Below, piece after piece: positions 8,284-20,927 of a stretch of DNA of 64,000 nucleotides. The position numbers were made by a program, and so were the translations under genes. Under the pieces are notes generated by a model. The model saw nothing but the letters and a program-made list of their open reading frames with translations. It made no database searches and was not told the DNA's origin. Source of the stretch: Pseudoscleropodium purum (Eukaryota; Streptophyta; Bryopsida; Hypnales; Brachytheciaceae); contig OZ017795.1 of the NCBI GenBank assembly GCA_963969395.1, forward strand, positions 12,214,001-12,278,000, given 5' to 3'. Position 1 is the first letter of the stretch. Each line of letters opens with the position of its first letter.

Positions 8284-11200
8284 ATGGTGGCCAAACCGAC
8301 GGGGGATTTTTCTCCTTGGTTTAGTGTGCAAGAGGGTGGTAAAGTAAAATGTAGGCTTTGCAAAGCGAGCATGTCAAGGAAGCTCAGCCGTATGTTCAGC
8401 CACTTAGGCTATTCTGGGCCTGAAGGTGTACGTGATAAAGGGGTGAGCCTTTGTCCACGATTATCAATGGCAGTTCGAGATTTATTTCGGCATTGCGAAG
8501 GAGTTTTTCCAAAATGCGTTGTAATGGAGAATGTGGATGGCAACCCTAGCCCTTCAGATGTTCAAGAGTTTTCGGCCGGAAAGGTTGTGTCGCATTCTGA
8601 CTACGAAGATTCTTGTCCAGCGTCCAAAGAATTGGTATCAATGGTATGTGCCACAACTGAAATGACTTTGAGTACGGAAGCTTCTGGTGAACGTGAAACC
8701 CCGAGGGCATCAAGTTCTAGGCCTCAGAGGCAAGGCAGCTTAGTGAATGGGTTTGAAGAAGGTCATAGACGCAAATTACATTCAGTGTGGGCAAATTTTT
8801 TTTATTCGGCGAACATACCATTTTCCGTGGCTCGAAATCCAGCTTTTAAAGAAGCAGTGAAGAAAACGGTTGCGTTTGGTAGGCCATACATTCCTCCCTC
8901 ATACCACGACCTTCGGTACAAATTGTTGAATGAGGCGAAGACCAACATTCAGACACAGTTGAATGCACGGACTGAAGATAGCATTCAAAAATTTGCAGCA
9001 ACATTGTCCATTGATGGATGGAGCTCCGTGACTAATCGACCTCTCATCAATGCCATGCTTGTATCATCCGCAGGTGAAGAATTTCTTGGATCTGTGGATA
9101 CAAGTGGTTGTGAAAAAAATGCGGAGTGCTTGGCAACTGTGTTGGAAAAGTTCATTGAACAAGTGGGGTCCAAAAACGTCGTGTTAATAACTACGGATAA
9201 TGCTCCCGTGAATCCGTCTGCATGGGATGTAATATCTGCAAAATATCCTCATATTTTTTACCAAAGGTGCGTGGTACATGCATTGAATTTGTTGTTGAAG
9301 GATTGGGCTGCACAGAAATGGATTGCTTCCAAATTGGATAAAGGAGTTCTTGTAGCTAAATTTATCAAGAAGAGACATATGCCGCTAGCTCTATTGCGAA
9401 AGTATTCGCCAAATCTTGGTCTCTTGATGCCTAGGGATACAAGGTTCGCCCCTAAATTTATCATGATGGAGCGTTTGACAAAATTGAGAGGAGCATTGGA
9501 ACAAACAGTGGTAGATCCGCAATGGGTTGAGTATGTACATACTCTCAAGAAGAAACGTGGAGCTAAAATCCAACCAAAAGACTTGGCCTTAGCGGTGAAG
9601 AAAATTGTTCTTGATGACCATTTTTGGAATCGGTCCATCAATTATGTGGAGATGGTTGAACCAATCATATGTGCACTCCGCGATTTGGATTCAAAATCAC
9701 CATGCATAGGGAAGGTGTTGCATATCATGAGGAAGTTAGAGAAGCACGTGAATGGATTACAAAATCCACCATTTTGTTTGCTAGAAGAACTTGCAATTCC
9801 ATTGGTACAGTCTTTTTATGCCCGAAGAAGAATGGTGGACAACGATCTCCAATCAGCCGCAGCTCTTTTGAATCCATACTTTCTTCATGACAAAGAGCTA
9901 GCGGATGACGCAGATGCAATGTTAGGATGTAAAAAAGTTTTGGAGAGAATATGTAAACCGGATGAATATGCAGTAGTGGTAAAGGAATTTGTAGCTTTTC
10001 GACACAAGGAACCTCCATTCTACAATATGTTGAATCCGGGAGATCAAATGTTGTCCGCACATGCTTGGTGGGATTTTGAAGGTGCATGTGGCAAGTTTAT
10101 AGCTCCATTAGCGAAGAGGATATTGGCTCAACCGATGTCATCATCTTCATGTGAACGAAATTGGAGCAACTATTCTTTTGTTCACAACAAATCTCGAAAT
10201 AAATTGAAGCCGGAGAGAGCAGCGGATTTGGTGTACGTGTATACCAATTCCAAAGTATTAAACGCATCAAAGGAAAAAGATGAAAAAAAATGGTATAATG
10301 ATAATGTGAATCCGATGGAATCAAAGGATTCAGATAGGCCGACGTTAGAAGACGATGATGACGATGATGACGAGGATTTGGAAAGGGCCCTTTCAGTTGT
10401 AGATGGCGGAGATGACTTCAATCGTGCGACAGCATGGGGAGATGAAGATGTTATGCAAGACTTTCCCGATTTGGTGAATGATACGCATGATTATCATCTA
10501 AACCGCAAGGATGTCGTTCCCGACAATGCAAACGATGCATATACCTTTTGTGAAGACGAGGACAATGTAGGGGGAGAGGAGAATCTACCTTCTTTAGCTG
10601 CATATTGCAATGAAATGGGATTCTTGAATAGCAAAAACATTCTATCGGAAAAGGCAAACGCTATTGCCAAAGAGGTGAAAATCAATGAGAATGCTATTGG
10701 TGATGATGGAAGAAATGAAGAAGTTTTAATTTCTCAATCTCCATCTGTGGCATTAAATGTAGTGCAAGGAAACGACAAAAGAGAAGATGCGGTCATAGAG
10801 GTGGACGTTCCAAAAGATGTGGGCAACAATAGTGGTGATGAGAGGGAACCAAATATTGCAGTACAAAAAAATAATGATTCATTTGGGATGGCAGTCACAA
10901 ATTCGGCAATTGTGAAGAGTGATAAAGGAAAGGAGCCAATGAAGTCAATTTTTGAAGTACCGAGATCTAGTGCTCTTCCACCAATACCGTTGAAGTCTGT
11001 TAGCATACGATTGAATGATTCTCAAAGCTTTGGATATGGAAAACGCCTAATGAACATTTCTAAAGAAATTTCTACAAGCGGTAATCTACGGAAAGTAGCG
11101 TCATCACCTACAAGCCTAAGTGATACGGATAGTGATCGGATGCCATTGGCATCTTTGCGTGCTCGCATTTTAGCAAAAGGAATGGCGCAAGAACCCATCA

Positions 11201-11487
11201 AATCAACAAACGGCACTCTATTACTTCAAAAGAAAGCCAAAGTGAAGATAACCGTTCATGGATATGTCGACCCTACATCGAGATTGATGGTTCAAGAATC
11301 GAGTAACGTGAAAGCGAAAAGAGAAATGCAACCTTTTGCTATCTCTCCAGTGAAGAATAGGACCCCTCTTGATGAAAATGTTGCTACTTTGTCAAATAGA
11401 AAGAAAAGAAAGGTTCCTATTCAAAAAGCCTTTAATCGTTCTGTCAAAGTAAAAAAAAGAAAAATTAAATTCGAAAGAAGGGAATAA
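8284..11487 (+). CDS. hAT transposase (BED-type finger, DUF659, hAT dimerisation), copy 1
   Basis: This is a cut-and-paste transposase of the hAT superfamily, 1067 aa, intact. The frame opens further upstream, but the first ATG is at 8284. Domains: N-terminal BED-like finger (CRLC at about residues 25-45, followed by FSHLGY); DUF659 catalytic core with SIDGWS (Asp244), TTDNAP (Asp305) and CVVHALN (about 329-335); C-terminal dimerisation region with HAWWDFEG and SSSCERNWSNY (Glu624, Trp627). An unusual ~400-residue C-terminal extension follows: an Asp run near 690, low-complexity sequence and a strongly basic Lys/Arg end, plausibly a nuclear-localisation region. It is almost identical to the copy at 25688-28891 (one Val/Ile difference), so it moved or was gene-converted recently. 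Confidence 0.93.
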   Translation: MVAKPTGDFSPWFSVQEGGKVKCRLCKASMSRKLSRMFSHLGYSGPEGVRDKGVSLCPRLSMAVRDLFRHCEGVFPKCVVMENVDGNPSPSDVQEFSAGKVVSHSDYEDSCPASKELVSMVCATTEMTLSTEASGERETPRASSSRPQRQGSLVNGFEEGHRRKLHSVWANFFYSANIPFSVARNPAFKEAVKKTVAFGRPYIPPSYHDLRYKLLNEAKTNIQTQLNARTEDSIQKFAATLSIDGWSSVTNRPLINAMLVSSAGEEFLGSVDTSGCEKNAECLATVLEKFIEQVGSKNVVLITTDNAPVNPSAWDVISAKYPHIFYQRCVVHALNLLLKDWAAQKWIASKLDKGVLVAKFIKKRHMPLALLRKYSPNLGLLMPRDTRFAPKFIMMERLTKLRGALEQTVVDPQWVEYVHTLKKKRGAKIQPKDLALAVKKIVLDDHFWNRSINYVEMVEPIICALRDLDSKSPCIGKVLHIMRKLEKHVNGLQNPPFCLLEELAIPLVQSFYARRRMVDNDLQSAAALLNPYFLHDKELADDADAMLGCKKVLERICKPDEYAVVVKEFVAFRHKEPPFYNMLNPGDQMLSAHAWWDFEGACGKFIAPLAKRILAQPMSSSSCERNWSNYSFVHNKSRNKLKPERAADLVYVYTNSKVLNASKEKDEKKWYNDNVNPMESKDSDRPTLEDDDDDDDEDLERALSVVDGGDDFNRATAWGDEDVMQDFPDLVNDTHDYHLNRKDVVPDNANDAYTFCEDEDNVGGEENLPSLAAYCNEMGFLNSKNILSEKANAIAKEVKINENAIGDDGRNEEVLISQSPSVALNVVQGNDKREDAVIEVDVPKDVGNNSGDEREPNIAVQKNNDSFGMAVTNSAIVKSDKGKEPMKSIFEVPRSSALPPIPLKSVSIRLNDSQSFGYGKRLMNISKEISTSGNLRKVASSPTSLSDTDSDRMPLASLRARILAKGMAQEPIKSTNGTLLLQKKAKVKITVHGYVDPTSRLMVQESSNVKAKREMQPFAISPVKNRTPLDENVATLSNRKKRKVPIQKAFNRSVKVKKRKIKFERRE

Positions 11488-11974
11488 ACCTACTTCGAGA
11501 GAAGACTTGAAGGAGACAACGATACTTGATTCCAACAATGAAGATGACTCCGATAATGAAGATTTTGAACGGAGAGCTGTAGGAGAGAGAGTAGTGGGGC
11601 TGAGGTTAGAGGAGATGTGGATTGGCGTCCATAGGAATTGTGGAGATGTGAATTTAGATGTTTGATTGTTTAGTTGCTTATGATATATGAAGCTCATGTT
11701 GACAAATGACAATGGTTTCTTCAATCATTTTATTATAAAATTGTTTGTTTATTGATGATATACATCTCGCTGGATTTTAAAGTGATTTTGTTTCTAAATC
11801 AAAATGAAATTCAACAAAAAAAATTAAAAATATATTTCATATTTTAGCTTTTACATAAATAGTGATATATAACTCTATTGAATCGCAATTGCAATATAAG
11901 AAAAATCAAAATCAAAATGACTTCACTCTCAATCTCTCATTGGTGAAAACAATCAAAACAAAAAACCCAAAACG

Positions 11975-12118
11975 GGTTTTCTAAGCCGCCCCGTCCGTCC
12001 ACCCCGCCCGTCCGCCTTCCGACGGCGGGAGGGACGCTGCGTCCGCTAGCGTCCGTGCGTCCGGACGTCCGGAAAACGAATGCTATTTTGGGGCGGACGT
12101 AGAGATTCGTCAACCTGG
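11975..12118 (+). repeat. GC-rich subterminal GGCGGAC/GTCCGCC motif block (X-end), copy 1
   Basis: Dense repeats of GTCCGCC, GGACG and their complements are embedded in AT-rich DNA next to the terminal repeat. Clusters of short subterminal motifs bound by the transposase are typical of hAT elements; that this block is the binding region is inferred. Confidence 0.75.
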
Positions 12119-13140
12119 CCAAAGGTTGGTAACGAGGGAGAATCCAAAGTCCAGCAAGGAGTTACCTAAAAAGCCAGTAACAAGGGAAATACCTGGATCC
12201 AACGAGAGAGAGCTCAAGGCCAATAAAGAGCTGCCAAAGGCCGGTCACAAAGGAGAGACCCAAGGTCCAATAGGGAGCTACCCATAGGTCGATACAAGGG
12301 AGATACCCAAGTCTAGTAAGGAGCTGTCTAGGCCGAGTATTAAGGGAAAAATCCAAGGCCCAATAAGGAGCACCAAAGTTGGGTATTAAGGGAAAAACTC
12401 GAGGTCTAGTAGGGGCGACCAAGGTGGGTAACGAGGGAGATACTCAGGTCCAATAAGGAGCAATCCAGGCTCAATATCAAGGGAGAAGCTTGAGGTCTAG
12501 TAGGAAAGCTACCAAAGGCAAGTAACAAGGGAGATGCCCAAGGCTAGTAAAGAGGTGCCCAAAGGCCGAGTATCAAGGGAGAGCCCGAAGTCCAATCATG
12601 AGCTGCCAAAGGCCTTGAGGCCAATCACAAAGGAGAAGACTTGGATCTAATAAAGAGCCACCTAAGTTGGATATCAAGGGAAAAAATCCGAGATTTAGTG
12701 AGGGAGAGCTCAAGCCTAGTAAGAAGCTGCCCAAAGGCCGGTAACAAGGGAAGAACCCAAAGCCAACAAGGGCTACCAAAGTTAGTAATGAGGGAAGGCT
12801 TGAGGTCCAGCAAGGGAGAGCTCGAGGCCAATAGGAGCTGCCTAGGCAATGACAAGGGAGAAGCCCAAGGTCTAGCAGAGGAGAGCTTGAGTCCAATAGA
12901 AAGTTGTCCAAAGGTTGGTAACAAGGGAAGAGCCCAAGGCCAATAAGGGTTGTCAAGGTTGATAACGAAGGAAGGTCCAAGGTTCAGGGAAAGAGAGCTC
13001 AGAGTCTAGTAGAGAGCTATCCAAGTAGTAATGAGAGAGAAGTCCAAAGTCCAACGGGGGAGGGCTGAAGCTAGTAAGGAGCTACAAGGTCAACAAAGGA
13101 GGCCACCAGGGTCCAACAAGGGAAGCTACCAAGGTACAAC
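12119..13140. repeat. Minisatellite, ~46-bp degenerate unit, about 20 units
   Basis: Units run roughly GTAACAAGGGAGA, then CCCAAGGTCCAATAAGG, then AGCTGCCAAAGGCC, with periods of 45-48 bp over the first units. The long frames on the minus strand here are by-products of the repeat. The same unit, inverted, appears in the 34678-34724 fragment. No gene is seen. Confidence 0.85.
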
Positions 13141-16100
13141 CAATTAAACAAAAATACAAGGGGATAAAGCCATAAGAAGGGGTTGGGTAAGTAAAAGAGA
13201 GGGTTAGATATGAGAGAAAAGCAGAAATAGAAAAAAAGAATGCAACATCCACAACCCACCTACATGCATCCACTCCACCACATCCTCGTTCACCCACAAA
13301 AAAACCCCACCACAATGGAGGGAGATTAAAAGGTGGAAGACTAATTAGGAAGCAAGAGGAGGAAGAAGATAAATAGTACATTAGCAATTAGAGTAGGTAG
13401 GGAATCCATGGGGGTCCATGGTGACCATTAGAACTAGGATTAGTATGACAAAAAGGGAATGTATAAGACGGAAGAGGGGCACCATTAAGGGCCTTGGGGT
13501 TTGAATAGAGAGTTGTAAAGCCTCCATGAATGCATTAGGTAGAATAGTTCTAGTTTAGGAAGACAACGAGGAAAAAAAAGGGACTAGGATAAAGGAGTTA
13601 GACTACTTGAAATGATAGATCCTTTTAGAGATATAGCACAAGGAGAACTCAACCCAGTAAAATCCAAGCAACCAATGGACATGATGGACCATGAGGGGGA
13701 TAGCATGGACAAAGTCATCTCCAGCACCAGAAGCGATGAGGTGAACCATTAATTCAACCTTTGAGGTTCACCTTGAGTAGTTGTGGTGTTGTTCTCTTTA
13801 GTTGATCCTAATTCACAATTAGTAAGTGTAAGATAGAAAATTGGAAAGAAGTCAAATTGTAGAGTAAGAAGTGAGTAGGGTTCTTTTTTGACGGTAGGAA
13901 GGTAGGAGTCTCAACCTATTAGTAGGAATTGTAGGGATTGTTGTCAACCACCTCCATAAAGGAGGTATATAGGGCCATAGAATTTTTCCCTTATTCACAA
14001 TAATCCAATAACCAATACTTAATTAGCAAATCACATCACTGCGTCTCTAGGTATTTCTTTTGTACACCCATGAAACTAGGAAATATTAGCAAGATTCATT
14101 ACTTGGAAAGCATAGTGGACCACATTCACAACACCTTCTTAAACCAAAAATGGATAAAAGCTAAGAACCTGGTTGTATTCGCACCTTTATCAAAGGTGGG
14201 TAATCAAGTGCCCACAATAAGCTAGTGTCCCTTACCAATAGGATTCATTTGACCTCAAGTACCACCAATGGACGGAAATAGGGGAACCACACTATCTTTG
14301 ATAAACAAAAGACATTAAATTTAAATGAAAACTTACGTACCCAATTCAAGCTTCCTTAAAGGAAACTCTTTGGGTCTAACTGACTGTAATGAATGTTCTT
14401 CAATTACATATGAATATATTTGAAGTTTTGTTGCAATACATCATACACCATATACAATATTCAACAAATGTATCAAATGGCTTCCAAAGTCACTTACTGT
14501 GAGTGTAGAAAGATGAAATGACAAGCTCTTTATACAAGTGGAGTAGTAGGAGGCAAGACAAACCATGTGGGATATGTAAAACACATAAATTGTATTATAC
14601 TTAATATTTTAGATCTCATTTAGGAATAATAGATCAACTATTCTCGAAAAACCTTGAACTAGTAAAGATTGAAAAATCAATCTTACTTTCATCTCCAAAA
14701 ATCTATTTCAGATTTTAAGCCTCAAATCAAAAGTTGTAGAGAAATTTGAAAAAGGTATTAGAAAGGATATATTTTAACATTTGTTTTGAATCTAGTAGTA
14801 TAGAAGATGTGACATAGTCATTTCAAAGTTGTTACCGAAATGCAATACTATAACGTGACTTCCAATTGATTAGGTCTAGTTAGGTGGAAATCATAGCTAG
14901 CCTTTAGTGAATTAGTGTTGTAGAAGGTCACTAGGAAGAATGTTGTTTTAATTTTTTTAACAATGAGTTTTTGAAAGGTAGGCTTAACAATGGAATTGTA
15001 TGTGCACACAAAAAGTTGAGGTTTATGGAATGTACAAATCCATGTACTCTAAAGCCCGTAGGATTGATTACTCCCCAAAAATTGTCAATTTCATTAGAAA
15101 AAGTAAAATTAGTGGGTGTAATCAAATTGTCTATAGAGAAGAACTTATTGGCACAAAAAGAGTACTAGGATGAGGGAGGGAACTTCTATAAAGTATAGAC
15201 GTATGTACTTGTCTTTATTCTTCTTGTAACTAGTTGTTGAAATTGTAGCGAGCCCATGCTCTGATGTATACAAAGTGGCATACTAAATGAAAGTAAAAGA
15301 GCCATGAAGTAGTGTTGAAGTTGGTGTTCAATATTCTATGACTTTAGTGTACTCACTCTAAAGTTGTTTGGAAGTCTTTTTTGAGCAGAAGCTCAAAGGC
15401 AACATAGTTGTGAGTATGAAGTAGAGGTTTCATTTTTTGTTTTTCTCTAGTATTAGAATGCCTCACATGACCTCCAAAGAAATCTTACCAAATATTAGGT
15501 CCAAAAGAAAAAAATATTAGTAAATCAAAAGAAACAAAGTTCAAAAGAGGGTTGAAAATCAAAGAGGGTTTGAATAAATTTAAAAAATGAGATGAAATTT
15601 TGAAAATTTTGAAGGGAAAAAATTGAAAAAAATTGAAGACATGTTCAAAAAAACATATAAAAAATAAAAGAGAAAATAATTTTTTTCTTAAAAAGTTCTA
15701 AAAGAATTAGAAGTAAGAAAATGATCAAATAGATATAGAAAAAGTAGAAAAATAAGAAAGACATGAAAGAGAAAAAGAAAAGAAAAGATTGAAAAGATAA
15801 ACAAATTTCATAAAAATTAGAGATGTCTATCAAAAAGGGTTGAAGAAATTAAGTAAATGAGAGGAAATTTCTGAAATTCCAAAAAAAATAAGGACCGAAA
15901 AATATGTAAGAGAATAAAGAAAAAAATTTAAGTATTTTAAGAAAAGGTTTAAAAACTTTACATTTACAAAATAGTCAAAAAAATTCAAAAAAAGATTAGA
16001 GAAATAAAAAAAGACAACAAAAAAAAGACATTAAAAAAACAAAAAAACATAAAGAAAATATAAACCTGCTACAATAACAAGTATTTAGGCAGTGATACAA

Positions 16101-16741
16101 AAATCATTATATAGTCGCTATAAAGGGAAGTATAGTCACAATGTATCATTGCATTGTACTCATTCATGACTCATGCCTCTATGATGGATGACACTTTGTC
16201 CACGTTGGAAGGTTGACAATGTTGTGAACAAAATTGGTGAATGAAGCTCAAACCTTGTCAACTCCTTATTCCAAAGTTATACAAGCAACTAAAGAATGAC
16301 TTGGATGTTATGGAAGATTTCACCTCCAATACAATTAAAGAGCCTGAGTCATTCTTTAGTCATTCCGGAGTCCAAACATGAAGTTATTCTTCTATAGTTA
16401 CAAATGGACCCATTTTCTTTTAGTGATTTAATTCTACATAATCTTCTTCCAAATCATTTGCTCTATTCATGATTTACACAATCAGGTTAAGAATTTAAAA
16501 CACTCATATTCTAATATTATGGCATTCACTACTAAAATCTACCTCAAGACTTGTTCTAGAAAACCTAACCTTCTTACAACCACTAGGGTTTATGTTATAA
16601 ATTGCTTTCAATTGTGTCATAATAAATAGAGTTATTAAGCTACTAGGTTTTTTTAGAAGAACATGCACTTTGAGTGGGACCTCAACTAATGATTTTTTAT
16701 ATAACAAACAAGCCTACCTTATCATTGATGTTGATAAAGTT
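13141..16741. other. AT-rich spacer, no gene recognised
   Basis: No conserved coding region is visible. The part from about 15480 to 16070 is extremely A-rich (runs of AAAAAGAAAA). A 65-codon frame at 14971-15168 has no recognisable motif. The segment lies inside the proposed 12119-25056 inversion. Confidence 0.6.
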
Positions 16742-17184
16742 CACTACAAGAAAATTGTGTTTTTTTTAACAAGTGCTTAAATGTGTCCACATGTTTTCTA
16801 AAAAGTGAAGCATGTTTACTGCAAATGTTTAGAAAAATCCGTCAAGATTGACATGGTAAGAACACGAGGAAATTTGAAAAAACATGCCATATTTTTAGAG
16901 AAACATCACAACAAACACAATTTACAAAGGTGCCTAAAATGCGCTATGTAGCTGCCACATAAGTTCCACACAAGCAAATAATGCCACATAGGATTTTTTC
17001 ACCTAACCGAAATATGAAGGTAGTTGATGTCATGTTTTTTGAAAATTTTCATATTGTTTTAGTAACATCAACTTAGACATCCATAAGAATTTGAAAACTT
17101 TTTTTAGCAACAACAATTTTAATCTCCAAATGTTTTTTGAGTTGTTTTCTAAGACATCAATTTTGATATTAGCTTAAACGTGTG

Positions 17185-17330
17185 CAATATACAATACATT
17201 ATATACCATATATTATACACTATACATTATTCATCATACAACATATATAATGCACCATGCATTATACAACACACACAATATATTATACAAAATACACCAT
17301 ACATTGCACACAATACACCGTATTGACAAT
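17185..17330. repeat. Degenerate short tandem repeat (ATACATTATACACC-like)
   Basis: Repeated variants of TACATTATACACCATA with a period of roughly 10-14 bases lie inside the CACTA-like element. Non-coding. Confidence 0.6.
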
Positions 17331-17675
17331 AATATTGAATAACTTGACAAGCCTTATTGTCAATATTTAGACATGAGAAGGCAAGTTATTTATACAGGAG
17401 GGATGATAGGAGGGAAGACAAACTATATGGGACATTTGAAATGTAATTTTTTATTATTAAAAATTAAATTTCAGGTTTAAGTAATATGATGAATACAATG
17501 TTGTCTCAGAAAAAACATCTAGACATTACAAAAGATGTCTTAGGGGCGCTTCACATATGGGCCGACCAAGTCAAGAGGCCATGGAAGTTCATGGCCAAAC
17601 TTTGGGCGAGAGTCCAAAGAAATGGGCAATAAATGGGCAATTTGATAGACTCTCAACCAAAATTTGGGTCGCCAC

Positions 17676-20600
17676 TGTCGCAGCTTAAAATTTCGATTTT
17701 CTTAGTATACACCAAAATAGGAACGGAAACTAGCCATTAGGGAACCCGATCCGATAAGGTGGAGAAGGAAAACTCAAAATTAGCACGGAACGTGAAGTAG
17801 TGGGCCTCTTGGATCTAATCCGGTCAGGAGTAACTAACGACGGAAACGGAATGCAACACGGATTAGGTCTAGAACCGGATTCATGATGACCAAACCGGAA
17901 AGGGTCCAGAGACTATATAAGGAGGAGCTTTCACTGTTGCACCCCCTTTTTAGAAACTCGACCTTGAGAGCGCGCAGTTGAGTTTTTGCGTTTGTGTTCT
18001 GCTTGTTTCGATTCCGGTTGAGATCAGAGAGAGAACGTGAGGAACGGGACATGCGGCTAGGAGAGAGTGAGATAGATTGGAGTGGGAATGCTGCCGCTAC
18101 GTCGGTCGAGACCAGTGAGTCCCTCTAGAGGCGAGGTGAAACTCCGGAAAGTCATTTCGGTTATTCCCTCCACAGAGCCGGAAAAGTCTCAACTCATGGA
18201 GGATCTCACCTCTATGGGTTGCCTAGGGTTTGCAGAGAAACCCTGGGGTTTTAGGGAGGAGAGAATGGTCAAGGAGCTCCTCGGAAAGCTGTCCAACCAG
18301 TTTGACAACACCGTGAGAGGAACTCCCGTCCGCTGGAACGAGGGAATGTGGAGAGGTGTTTACGGTTTCCGGGCAGGAGGTTTAGGGATGGCGAACCGGA
18401 AGGATGAGTTTGTCCGAGGGAAGTTCCAGGGAGCCGTCAACCCGAAGGACGGATACGCGGTCGAGGATTGCGTGGATGACCGACACCGTCGGCTCCTGCA
18501 ATTCTTGGTTCCGGTCCTTCACCCGGAAAAGCCGACCAGGGTGATGATCACCCTCGGCAACACCATTTTCGGTGCCCTCAGTGGTACCCGGAAAGTGGAC
18601 TGGGCACGGATCATTTCCGATCTCGTGACCTAGCTCGTTAGTAGAGTTGGAAAGAAGAGGGCCAGTCTAGTGTGCCCTTACCTCTTCCACCTCTATCGTG
18701 ACCACCAAGTCCTCACTGACGCGGAGGAGAAGGTGTGGAGGACTCAAGAAGTCCTCCTAAAGTATGGGGAGTCGGAAACGGATGACAAGGCCGAATCTGA
18801 TTCCGGGTCAGAACGGGAGTCGAGCGAGGAAGAGGAGGAGCCGATGCCGCCCATCAAGCGACAGAAGTTGACGCCTCCACACAAGCGCGGGACGCCTCCC
18901 GGTCACGACAGACCGGCCCCGGAAGAGAGACCGGAAGCCGAGAAGACCGTTTCCGGGGAAGACCCGGAAATGCAAGATCCGTTCAACGGTCTTATCAACC
19001 TCCTCTGCAACATCAGGGCGGATTGGGAGGTCAAGTACAGGACGCTTGCGGCGATCGGAAAGTTGGTAGGTGCGCCACCGGACAGTAAATTGGCGGAAAA
19101 GGTGGCGGAGTGCATCACCAATCCAGAAGAGACCCGGAAACAGGAAGCAGAGATCCACCGGTTGCAGGAGGAGGTGGACACCCTGAAGGCAACTCTCTTT
19201 GCCTATCGGGAAGACGTGACGGCCACCCGGGAGATGGCGGAGGAGACTCGGAAGATAGCCGAGCGAATCAAGGCGACCCTGGGAGAGACCGGAACGACCG
19301 CCACCAAAGCGAAACTCTTCGACGAGAAGATCCACGAAGAGAAGAAACTATCCGGTTCCCGGATGGTCCGGATTCTCGCCGACTTTGCTGAGCAGGTGGA
19401 GACGGCAATGGTGGAGGGGCGGAAGGCTGCGGACCGGATTGAGGAAAGCAGCCGGAAGCTGACTGGAGCGACGTCCTCCAAGGGCATACATCTTTCGGAC
19501 ATCTCGCTACCGGATATCTTTCCAGACGCGACCATTCCAAAGGATAGGAAGGATTGGACTCCCGAGTCCAAGAAGTCTACACGGGCTGAGACTCCGGGCA
19601 CGAGACCGGATGTTACAATCGACCTGGAGTCTTCACCCGGATCTAACCCTGCGGAGGGGGAACGGATCCGGAACTTGAGTGAAGTCTTCGAGGAGCTGGT
19701 TCCGGAGATCGGAAGCCCGACAATAGGATCTAGGCTTGTAGAGTAGATAGGATTTTGATTTCAGTTAGGAGTAGGAGCGGATCCAGATCCGGATCCAGCT
19801 CAACAGTATTAGGTTAGCCGGAAGTTGAATTAGGATGGCGGCGGACCCCCACGGGTTTTCCGCTCCTTTTTGTGCTTTTAGGGTTTTTACCCTTTGTATA
19901 TAAATCGGTTCCTGAGAGGGGAACTGGGAGTTTTTCATTTTGCAAACTTCTTGTACCTTTCTCTTCTCCTCATTGTGTGTCTCTCTCCAGCGCGACAGGA
20001 TTGTATGATGTGGAGTTAGGATAGTACGAGCCAGTTTGCGAGTGATTTCTCCCCTTGGTGTTTCTTTTCCGATCCAAGGTGCATGTGAGTAGGTATCGAA
20101 GAGTTGGGAGTGAACTTAGTTCCTCAGCACGTCTAGAGTTTGAGATTCCGGGTGAGAAAGCCGTTGTTAGGCTAGGTGGGTAGGGAGGGATTCCTTAGCT
20201 GCGCTAGAACTCCCAGGTGGGAAATCCAGTCGAGTGTCCGATCTCCTGTGAGGTCTCACCACCCGTATGGGTAACGGAAGAACTTTAGTTGATGTTGGAA
20301 CGGACGGGTGCACTTGTAACCACCTGTCTTCGCACGGATCGGAAGTAGCATCAAGGTTGTTGTAGTACGAGAGGGTCAAGTGTGGGGTCTTTGTGTGACC
20401 TACAACCCGGATTGCTATCTGGGTTGTTGTGAAGGACCAAACCGGATCCGGATTAGCTTAGGAGTTTAGGAAGTAGGACAGTGGGTCTTCCGCCACTATA
20501 AGTCACGGAAGGAGTGGTGGGCCTACCACTCTCAAATGTAAGCGGCGACCCCTCTGATGGTGAAACAGAGGCAAAACTAAACCGGATAGGATTACGGATA

Positions 20601-20927
20601 CAGGATGACCATCCCGACCGGATTGGTCAGGACGGATTTCCAGGATCGGAAGTTGTGAGATCCTGGGATTTGGGTATTTGTATGGACCGGATAATTAGTA
20701 GGACTGGAAGAAGGGGAAATCCGGTCTATAGTTATCCGGTGTGGTGGTATTTCTGGTTCTAGATCTAGGACCGGAAAGTAAGATTGGGATACTGACTTAG
20801 CTTAACTGCTTAATGGAGCTAGATACTTCACAGGATCTCGTGGGTTCGATCTTTAGAGTCACTTAGTTATACTCTAGAGCAATTTTTGTGAGTATAATGG
20901 GGAATTGACCTGCCCTGTGCTGCGACA
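17676..20927 (+). mobile_element. Solo LTR of the same gypsy family, TSD GCCAC
   Basis: It begins TGTCGCAGC and ends GCTGCGACA, with a perfect 5-bp duplication GCCAC at 17671-17675 and 20928-20932. It has no internal retrotransposon sequence, so it arose by LTR-LTR recombination after insertion. It aligns with 4747-8051 over its full length with scattered substitutions and a small deletion after 17875. Both TATA boxes are kept (17914-17920 and 19897-19904). Confidence 0.95.
18088..19746 (+). pseudogene. LTR-resident ORF in the solo LTR, one nonsense codon
   Basis: Collinear with the 5210-6868 frame. The start context is conserved, with ATG at 18088. The only interruption found is TAG at 18631-18633 (codon 182), where the other copy has CAG; the frame then continues open to 19746. 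Basic patch, acidic stretch and both coiled-coil regions are preserved. Because the substitutions leave the frame intact elsewhere, the stop looks like a recent single C-to-T change rather than long neutral decay. Confidence 0.88.

Larger units (their letters stand above)
8052..12118 (+). mobile_element. hAT-A copy 1 (X-end half), interrupted by the gypsy element
   Basis: Every position x from 8052 to 12115 pairs with position 37175-x on the other strand (25060-29123) without an indel; I found two mismatches (9507 and 10723). The right terminus GTCAACC(TGG) corresponds to the hAT-type terminal repeat CAGGGTTGAC of copy 2, with two altered bases at 12116-12117. The other (Y) end must lie left of the gypsy element, outside the window. 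Flank 12119-12126 is CCAAAGGT. Confidence 0.9.

Noticed and set aside
12573..12980. Minus-strand frames of 99-135 codons with repeated LGLFPCY-type phrases
   Set aside because: They are translations of the 46-bp minisatellite; no domain and no independent support.
14971..15168. 65-codon plus-strand frame
   Set aside because: No motif, no neighbour support, and an overlapping frame of the same size on the other strand.
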